A DNA stretch of 64,000 bases from Schistocephalus solidus (lineage: Eukaryota; Platyhelminthes; Cestoda; Diphyllobothriidea; Diphyllobothriidae): positions 1 through 64,000 of the forward strand of contig WEDG01005379.1 of NCBI GenBank assembly GCA_017591395.1. Reading direction: 5' to 3'. How positions within the stretch are numbered: position 1 is the first letter of the stretch; each line of letters begins with the position of its first letter. A program made the translations under genes and the position numbers. The notes under the pieces are model-generated. The model was not told the origin of the DNA. It did no database searches and worked only from the letters and a program-made list of their open reading frames with translations. This document shows, piece by piece, positions 55,991 through 64,000 of this stretch.

Positions 55991-57399
55991 TGACTTAAAA
56001 TAGTCTGCCCTCTTGAGCCACTTGAAAGTAACTTAGATAGTGCGACCTAGCGCCATCGAAAGATTGTTTAGCGCAAATTCGGGATCAGCAGTTCACGTTC
56101 TTCTTGCGTTGCACCTCTTAAAAGTGAATTTCCTACACCATGTAGCTCATTGGGACTCGAGCTTCTTGACCAATACTTTCAACTAGAAGGTTGAGTCATC
56201 GACAGAAACAACTGGTACATGGATGAGCATCAATGGTCGGGTGGAAATCCGTCTGTGGTTTAAATGTGGTTTTAACTCCCTCATTTACCGAAACTCCCCA
56301 CTCGTTTGCTCGGATATTGCGGATTGGCCACCCTCGCCTTGCCCTGTTGTGGTCACGCAACGGCAGTTAGACCTACCGCTGTAACTGTTAGATTGGCTCA
56401 AGCATTAAAAGCCTGCTTTAGGATTGACGAAGCCCTTTTTGAGTTCTCTAACGCGAGTCTGCAGAAATCGTCCTGCTCTTAGCGAGGAGGGCCAATGATT
56501 GACCTCACCCCGAGGCCTGGCCTGTGCGTCAAAAGAGAGACTGCTGCTTAGACTTCGCAGGTGATAATGTCCATCCATCACAACTTTTAAAAGGGAACGT
56601 AAATGGACCTCTTCGTCGTCCCTTTTAACACACTAAGCTAAGCAACACATTTTGAAATTTTAAAAAGTCCGGTTTATGGGGAAAGCGTGTGGACTAGGCT
56701 CGTAACTTCCACCAGTAGAGCAGGTTTTTACATTTCATAATGGACCTATCACTTCGGAAGCCTTGTAAATTTGGGACAGAAGAGTGAACATGATTGAGAT
56801 TGAAAGCAATTTAGCTCTTTTGGAAATGAAAGGACGAATCTAACTGTCGATAGTCATTATTGACAAGTAACATTTGCATGTTCCCTACAGCAGGTGACTC
56901 TTAGTAGTTGTAAGTAGTCTGTACTTCTGCGTGCGTTTTGAGGCCGTGCACACTAGGGAGATATTACTATCTGAATAAATGAGAGAAACTCGGAAATATT
57001 TACTCTATCACTCTTCCATTTTCGCTAGCCTTATACAAGGAATATAATTGTGGCGACAGATTATTTGCAAAATTCTAACTGCAAGCTGCAGTAGGTGGTT
57101 CGTTACTATTTAGAAAGGGCTGATGCTCATTACAAAAGTCTTGAATTTTCACTAGCACTGTATAAATTCAATACAATGCTCTCTTTCATCGAGAATTCAC
57201 CTTCATTCGGTGGTTCTACAACTTGTCAGTAGACTTCGAAGTTGAATTAGTCTGGTTAAACGGGATTTCTCGTACCCCTCCCCACTTCTACTGGGCATAT
57301 AAAAAGGCGACACCCTGTCAGCCTAAAGGCCAATCGAATCATTTCGAGGAAAGTATGAAACTTCAAATCGGAGTCTGGCACTATTAGAGAACGCAAGGG

Positions 57400-57500
57400 A
57401 ATACCGACAAAGAAAATGGGAAATGAAATGACCATTTTTAGTTTTTTAGCCCACCTACCCCCTCCGTACCCCAATCTCAGGCCTGGATGGGTAGGATTTG
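57400..57500 (-). repeat. Degenerate copy of the tRNA/hammerhead repeat 3' part
   Basis: ACCGACAAAGAAAATGGGAA, then GACCATTTTTAGTTTTTTAGCC-like sequence and TACCCCAATCTCAGGC parallel the minus array at 44910-44990. The hammerhead core is lost. Confidence 0.4.
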
Positions 57501-58764
57501 GACCCGGTAGACATTTGTATACGGCTTCCTGACGATGGCACGCAAACCAAAATGCCTAATCCCACCTTGTTGTTTTTGTTAACACTTCACCTATGGGGTG
57601 TCCTGGTTATAATTCCAAGGCAAGACTGAACTTCACCTTCCCTTCAATTGCCCTTCAATTATACCGGTGAACCGCTACGCCCAGGTTGTCAGGTACATTT
57701 TCGGGGATGAATTTGACGTGTATTTGCATGGCTTCTTTTATCCATTAGTGTCTGCAGTGTCTTTAGTTACGTCGCTCCAATAGGCCTTTTGACAGGCGCT
57801 GATCAGTTATCCTCGAGAACTGAACAGGTCAACAAAGTTAGAATTTATTAAACAAAGGTGACATGTTCTTTATGACAGTCGACAGCGTCCCACAGGATTC
57901 TCTCTTAATTTTGATACTTATCCCTCCGAACCTCCAGAAGACAGTATATGTGAAAGAACACATGTCACTTCGTTTGACCCTTTTCTGTTCAAGTGCGGCT
58001 GGGAAGTCTGTTCAGCGTCACAACCTTGGCCGTCTTTAGTACTAAGGAGCGTGTCGTAGCGGACTGCGGCTACCGTTTGAAGCCAGGCTGCGAGTCTTCT
58101 TACTATGCTACTCCTCAATATGCGATTATTTCCATAGAAGTGAGGGGGTTGTAACGGAGGATGATTATTGCCTCTCTGTATTCGTGGGTAACGGTTCAGA
58201 CGTAATGGCTCGTCCGTGCTGATGAGTACTCCAAAGTATATCTATACGGAATTAAAGATGGCTGACTGTGCTGCATTTGCGTCTATCGTTCGACACATGG
58301 TGTTCTGTGGGCAGGCGATCATGAAGTATTCTCTGGTAACTTTTGCGTGTGTCTGCCTTCTCTTCAGACTTAAAAATTTCCTGTTGGTTCAGAAAGTGGT
58401 TTAAATATTGAAGCTTTTTGTACTTAACAGCCTATATTATTAGAAATGAAATGAGGCCATAGCAAATCGACTTCCTCTTGCCCTCTGACCTTCTGAAAGT
58501 ATTTTTTAGCATTAAATAATCCTACCGAAACTTTTAGCACCCTTAGCTGCACTTACTCCAGAGTGTAGTTGCGAACTTCAGCCGTCGTATTATAAGTTTC
58601 GCTAAATAATAAAAAAACAATTGAATAGTAGCTGTTGAGGGGTAAGGCATTATAACAAGAAAACGATTGTCGACTTCCTACGGATGCTATCACCGATCTT
58701 TACATGAATGTGCATTTCGTCGGTCATTAAGGTTTCCTGACACGAGGTAAGCCCCATTTGCGTT

Positions 58765-58989
58765 TTGGGTTCTTCTCTTCGTCCCTCTGAATTCGAGTAC
58801 TACTTCCGATGGCAGCTAAATCACCATGCGCTTCTCTTGGTTCAGGCCCCTACCGAAATTTATTGGTGGAGAAGTTATGAAATTTGTGATCTCGTCCATT
58901 TGACATCAGAAGCACACGGCGACATAGAAACCTGCAGGGCATTGGAGCTTCATCTACAGTGGACTGCAAACATTCGAAGTGACCTTTAG
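58765..58989 (+). other. Unassigned 74-codon open frame
   Basis: Encodes a non-repetitive peptide (FEYYFRWQLNHHALLLVQAP, then IYWWRSYEICDLVHLTSEAH) ending at a TAG. Composition looks protein-like, but there is no recognised domain and no clear acceptor. It could be a terminal exon or chance. Confidence 0.15.
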
Positions 58990-60261
58990 TTGGGACAGTC
59001 ACCTATACTGCTCAAATTTTCAAAAGTAAAAACTCATGATGCACGTCAACGGGCATTTGCTTGATTTAGCAGGAACACAATCCAAATAAGTGGACTAGTG
59101 CTTGCCCCTAAGTCCCACTACAAGGAGACAAGGCCCAGACGACAGTTTGGATTCTGGACAGATGATTGGGGGATCAGTGACTTGCATAGATCTGTCATAT
59201 AACTATGATGGTAAGGACACATCATCCGGTGGGAACACCTGCCGGCTAAGGATTGTGCATATGGGGGGGGGGGAGACTTGATTGTGGGGGACGCGAGCAG
59301 CAGCTTGGGAGACAATGATTTGATTTGACTCTCAGTTATGGGTCTGAGCTGACCTCGATACCTCGAGTACTGCTGCTACTCGGTAGCGCGCAATAAAGTT
59401 GTTACTGAAAGAGTTAGCCTTAGCTGGATAAAAGAAGATACCAACAACCTTGCCCTTTTTCTCTGCCATCTGCGGGGAGGAGACAGTTATGGTTAATTCT
59501 ACATTTGCAAGAAGGATGGGACGGGAGGGCCTAAGTGGACTTTGGTCAGAAGATGCACGAAATAAAATCTAAAATGGAAGAGGCCAAATATAGATGTTGG
59601 AGAGTCGTTGGGCAAGGGGTCAACTTTGTGTAGCGGACAACTGCGACAGATGCATGCCTGTTCAAAGGCGTTTTGATTCAACTTGGACTAATTAAAAGAG
59701 AATCCAGTATGGCTTAACTTTGGCTTTGCAAAGATACCAATTAAAATATTCTCACCCTGTACATGGATTAGCAAATATGATTGCATATGCATTCTATCAT
59801 TTCAGAGTAATAATTAACTTTCAAATAATATTAATACTGCGATGAAGTACGTCCAAGGACTAGCCATATGGGTACCCGTTTCACAAAACGTATCGCAGTA
59901 ATTTAAGCCATAATTAACTCGTATGTGGTAAAAAGTATATGCAAAACCCATTAGAAAAGGGGCGAAACAAATACTAAAAAGTCAGAGCGTTGAGAAAAAA
60001 TAGGTAAAACGTCAAATATGTATTAACTATGCGTGGTTGTTTTTTAAACAGTATGTTACACAGAATACCCGACATAAGTACTAGCTACAAGTCCAGACAC
60101 GTGTTAGGCCAATGTTCCTACTGCTGCATGACGCAAACAATAAGGGCTTTGGCTCCTTTGTGGGTACCCCAGGCTTCTGTGGGGCGTTTCTGGTATAAGA
60201 ACTCTAGGGACTAATCAAGGTAATAATTTCAGAAATCGTTAAGAGCAAGAAATGTGGTTAA

Positions 60262-60403
60262 GGTATCGGGACATGACTTTTTAGGGCTCAGACCCGAAAT
60301 TTTAATGAACATTTAAGTCAAAGACAATCAGCTGCTGTGGAATAACCACGTACTTTTCATTAAAATTTTGGGTCTGAGCCCTGCAAAGTCAGGTCCCGAT
60401 CAC
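60262..60403. mobile_element. TTAA-flanked foldback element (142 bp)
   Basis: Inverted arms of ~50 bp: GGGCTCAGACCCGAAATTTT on the left is matched by AAAATTTTGGGTCTGAGCCC on the right, around a ~43-nt loop. TTAA at 60258-60261 and 60404-60407 flanks the arms. A TTAA duplication is the hallmark of piggyBac-type transposition. It has no coding content, so it is a non-autonomous MITE. The arms are over 90% paired, suggesting fairly recent mobility. Confidence 0.65.
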
Positions 60404-61339
60404 TTAACTTCACATCCTGCACTTAATACTTCATGAAATTATTGCTGATTTGAGTATTTTTCTTGTGATTCCGCACTTTGGACTATTGGTATCATGGTTT
60501 AGAAAATTTCATGATCTCATTGTGGCTCACAGTTGATAACAGGGCCAAATAGAACTGTTGACTTAAACACCACTCTTCTATTTGCCTTCATTGGTCTAAA
60601 GCCTATGCTTCAGAACACAACAATCGATATTAAATTTAATATTTTTCAAACAGACGGGATTTAAGTATTCTTTAAATCTAAAATCAAAAGATTTTTAATG
60701 AATTACTGAGGGAACAGAAAATGATGGTCGATGTGAGAGGTCATCCGGTTAATTACAGTGACGACACAACTTTTTCGCACAAAAGAAATTGACTCCGAGA
60801 TGATGAGTCGACTACATAGATTTCTCGGCATGTTCAAAGTCAGGCAGCTGTTCGATCTAGCCACGTCTAGGGCTGCATGTGATCCACAGACGAGTTAATC
60901 ATGCAGTCGGTTTGTCATTTCATTTGAAATTGGACCGGCAGCGCACTATTCATTACGCATTAGCTAGCGAGTACCCGAGGGACCCCCTCGTGACTTGCGC
61001 GCGCATTATTTCCCGATAAACATGCCTTCACGACCCCTACCTCGCTTACTATTCTCACCTTAAAGTCATACTATTGGCAATGCAAGTTTAAAAACTACCG
61101 AAGAAAGACGGGGATGCAGTGACCCGCTCAGGTGTGATACACGTGACCCAGTACGCTCCACAAGCAGCAGGGATTCAGGACTTCCCAAAAGTAGGAGATA
61201 TCCTAGTGGTCGCAGCAAGCAGGAGCAACTTCAGACAGAACGTCAGTCAAAATGAGGACAGCGTCACCCCATCAGTCGGAAACCTTCCAAGCCTCGACTT
61301 TTAGTGCAGTATGGCAGGTTAGAGCAGGTATAAATGGTT

Positions 61340-61800
61340 ATGAGGACGAGTTTAGGGTGTGATTCGAAGGGATCTAACTTTTGTGACGTGGAGTCCCCAG
61401 TCGGTGAGTGCCACGCAGGGAGTCCCCACAGCTCCCATCTTTTCTGTCCTGCGACTTTGCCTGGGCAGAGGAATCAGGCATGTGGGGAGGGTGCGGTCGA
61501 ACAACACGTCCGGCGACAGCGAGCCGAGTAAGAATCACGCCACCATCCAACACGGCCATGATCGACGCGTATGTGGACTGACAAGCCATCGTCATATAAA
61601 TTACGATCTCCAACTGCGATCGCGAGGCTGCTAATGCAGTACGTGTGGGATCCCAAGGCAACTAAATAATATAAATACTGCGCGCCTTGCGCCTCCACTA
61701 CTCTTAGCTGCGAATGTCTCTGACTATGGGTTCGAGTGAGGATCCGAAACGTCAGGCCAATTAAATTCTTGATCCAGCGATCGAATCTTCTTTTGAAATG
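61340..61800 (+). mobile_element. PLE 3' region with hammerhead-like motif
   Basis: Ends in CGAAACGTCAGGCCAATTAA and TCCAGCGATCGAATCTTCTT (61745-61797), the conserved PLE terminus seen at 19260 and 27900. The motif at 61714-61760 has CTGACTA (canonical CTGATGA, so degenerate), stem II GGGTTC/GGATCC, GAAAC, GTC and AGGC, with TCT/AGG-type pairing for stem I. Upstream sequence has no intact PLE protein. Confidence 0.55.
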
Positions 61801-61980
61801 CTTCCTGAAACACGTCTTTTTGTTTCTATCATCAGCCCAACAAAACATAACACGCAGACGTACGTGTACACCTGTACATATGCTTTGATACAGTTAAAAT
61901 CCTCCCCTTATTGATAGTCGCTTGCTCAAATTGTGCATAACACAATTTATGTCTGTTACCGTCCTTCGGCTTTTAGTTTC

Positions 61981-62960
61981 TTACCACGGCAGTGCGAGGT
62001 TGATCACGTGATCCAGTTGCTTACAACATTCTAGTTTTCGTCTCCATAGTGCAGCTGCCTCTGTGTAGCGCAGAAGACACCCAGTCGTCGCCCGAAATAC
62101 GACCTTAAATGCAGCCATTGGGTCTACCATATGGCCAGTGTCCACCAGGTGCTTTGTAATTGAACTCCTGGGTATCTTATTTGCCGCCCTTAGAATTTCG
62201 GCATGTGTTCAGCTGACCGAGTTGCAAACTGCCTTTGCGTGCGCCCAATGTATTTGCATCCGAAACTTTATGTAAACTCATAAATAAAATTTTATGTGGC
62301 ATGCTTAGGCAGAATGTGTTTGGTCGATCTAGCTGGAATAATCGTGGTGGTGCTTATAAACAGCAAATTAGATGTGGCATACGTTCGCTCAATCGTCCAT
62401 CGAAGCCATCGCTTTATCACATTTGACACATTATAACCTTTGAAAGAGACATAGATGCTCACCGGCTTTCTTGACAGGGATATTTCGGTAGGACTTTCTT
62501 CTTTCTAATCTCATAATTGATCGTATTTTCTGAACGAATTCTAGGGACCCTAGTTGACAGGTACAAAACCGAATTTCATTATCTCTGAATTTTAACGAAA
62601 CTGAGGAAATGCATGTATTAAACTTTCCAAGTGGTTTTTCTATAGATGGACATCTGAATGGAACCATCTGCCCACCTAAGCACAAAAACGTCTAAAAAAG
62701 ACAATGTTTTATGCCTCTCGTGCTTGCTCGTAAATTTTATCTTTGGGCGTGCCTTGTTTATGACCTTCAGTAGTAATTCTTCATCTTTTGGACTGTTGAC
62801 AAGGGCGAAAATGTCATCAAAAATATCGTCTATAGAATGTGGTTTGTTGTAAGTTTCGGCCTAATGTTCCCTCGAGGTTTGACATGAAGATGTCCGCTAG
62901 GACTGGCCCTAATGGACTGCCCAGCGTTAATCACGCTTGACACGTTTTTACTGAAATCTG
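61981..62960 (-). pseudogene. Penelope-like element: RT catalytic end through C-terminus
   Basis: The minus strand reads GSPLGPVLADIFMSNLEGTL (RT motif before the catalytic site), YRRYFDDIFALVNSPKDEEL with a one-base frame break at the YxDD box, SFLDVFVLRWADGSIQMSIY, then YRNIPVKKAG. GIY-YIG region pieces follow (MQIHWAHAK, RAANKIPRSSITKHLVDTGH). The C-terminus is VINLALPW with stop TAA at 61981-61983. Several frameshifts make it defective. The 5' RT portion is cut near 62960, 26 nt from a poly(C) run. Confidence 0.75.
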
Positions 62961-62985
62961 AACTCGTTTGCTTAGCCACATTCCT

Positions 62986-63008
62986 CCCCCCCCCCCCCCC
63001 CCCCCCCC
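62986..63008. repeat. Poly(C) tract, 23 nt
   Basis: Uninterrupted C-run on the plus strand (G on the PLE coding strand). Its exact length is unreliable in most sequencing chemistries. Confidence 0.9.
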
Positions 63009-63574
63009 AAAGTTTATGCTTTGTTTACCTTTCCCGTTTCATCCCTCTATATGTAGGTGAAATTGTATTCTTCTATGGAAAAAGCTGATTCCTTAAGGAG
63101 TAAAGTTGCAAGATGCATAAAAATTGACAGTAAAATAACCCTCCAGATCTCAGAAAAGTTTTGGGCCTTTGGAACAGTTTAACCTCCGGCGCAGAAGTAT
63201 TGTGGAAATTCTCTTGACACCAAAGCAAAGACGCACAAAGTTTAAAAGACTATTATGCCAAGCAATTAACACTAAGATTTGTAAGAAGTGTACGATCCGC
63301 AGCACATGGAATACTGTTTCCGTTTCTTCAATTTGTTACTTTTGGCTGCCCGAAAAAAAACGTAGTTTTGTACAGCGGCGCTAGTTGTCGACGTCTTACA
63401 TTTCTTACTAATTCATTACCTACGGAAAACAACTGTGTAGTTCAATATAACCATAGTTGACTTTCCTGAAATTTATTAAATACTTTGTGACATTTGGATT
63501 AACAGAGCATGCGTGCATAATTTTAAATTTCCCTTTAAAAAACAGTTCACTTGATCCATTTGTGAAAAACTCGG

Positions 63575-63658
63575 CCGTCTCGGTGGTATTCGAACCCATG
63601 CCAGAAAGGGGAAGGCTTTAGTACAGCCAAATGCTCTAGCCAGCTGAGCTACGAGGCC
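63575..63658 (-). tRNA. tRNA-like sequence, class II-like, possibly a SINE or pseudogene
   Basis: On the minus strand: GGCCTCG (acceptor), TAGCTCAGCTGGCTAGAGC (A box), anticodon arm GGCT-GTACTAA-AGCC, a long variable region (TTCCCCTTTCTGGCAT), GGGTTCGAATACC (B box), then CCGAGACGG. The 84-nt length and long variable arm resemble tRNA-Ser/Leu. The anticodon stem is only 4 bp, the anticodon would read ACT, and the acceptor is imperfect, so a tRNA-derived repeat is at least as likely as a working gene. Confidence 0.45.
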
Positions 63659-64000
63659 GCACCGGCAGCCGTGAGTTTAATCACACTTGGGTCAAGTTAC
63701 CCGCCCAGCCTACTGCAACGTATGGAATCCACCAATTCTGATACAGTAAGCTGACTGCCCAAGCAGGATTTCCTAAGCAATCAGTTTAGAGTCCTCCAGA
63801 GGACTACCGGGCACAGTTAATTAGTTTTCAAAAACTGGGTTGAATGAATTATTCAGATCTGCCAAAATCCCATACTAAGAAAAATTTCGTGTGGACTATA
63901 GAAATTTCTGCAGATACGTCCAATGTGAATTAAAGTCTATGACAAATCTACCACAGTATTTTCTTGGCTCGTTCAAACGCACCGAAGTGTCGGTAACTAA

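Overview
The window is eukaryotic, and most likely from a flatworm, probably a tapeworm. Coding information is broken into short exons. Two introns of exactly 31 nt sit at the 5' end of the only clear host gene. Most of the remaining recognisable sequence is decayed CR1/jockey-like LINEs, RTE-like LINEs, Penelope-like elements (PLEs) with GIY-YIG endonuclease, and tRNA-derived short repeats carrying hammerhead-like motifs. That mix is known from platyhelminths. The order (Diphyllobothriidea-like) is my inference and untested. There is no bacterial-style gene organisation.

Layout. 1-10.9 kb is a LINE graveyard. A full-length but broken CR1-like element (LINE-A, minus strand, about 2311-6012) and a 5'-truncated LINE-B (plus strand, 6304-8720, 14-bp target duplication) are both inserted in the 3' end of one older minus-strand LINE-B copy. 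9.3-12.8 kb holds a pair of ~0.75-kb direct repeats around gag-like, RT-like and NHL-like scraps. 13.1-14.5 kb is the 5' half of another LINE-B copy. 14873-22843 is a PIH1D1-like gene of eight exons, reconstructed here with consistent splice phases (273 aa). Its 6-kb third intron is filled with RTE and PLE remains.

23-29 kb is mostly non-coding, with an unclassified repeat (26738-27320) that recurs inverted at 35330-35711 and a hammerhead-like palindrome (27755-27920). 29.1-30.5 kb is a PLE with a (TA)n tract in its reading frame. 31.0-33.5 kb is an RTE element that has lost most of its reverse transcriptase. 33.5-43.3 kb has no gene I can support. 43.35-45.24 kb holds two opposed tandem arrays of ~307-bp units, each with a tRNA-like pol III promoter followed by a type-I hammerhead-like fold. 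This is the most interesting feature of the window. 45-64 kb holds two MITEs with telomere-like interiors, a TTAA-flanked foldback element, three PLE pieces, SINE pieces, a tRNA-like sequence and one candidate exon of an unknown gene.

The host gene encodes a predicted R2TP co-chaperone subunit. Every other coding sequence I recognise belongs to mobile elements, and almost all are visibly inactivated by frameshifts, stops or lost catalytic residues. Single-exon calls outside PIH1D1 are weak, because with no transcript data a short exon cannot be told from chance.
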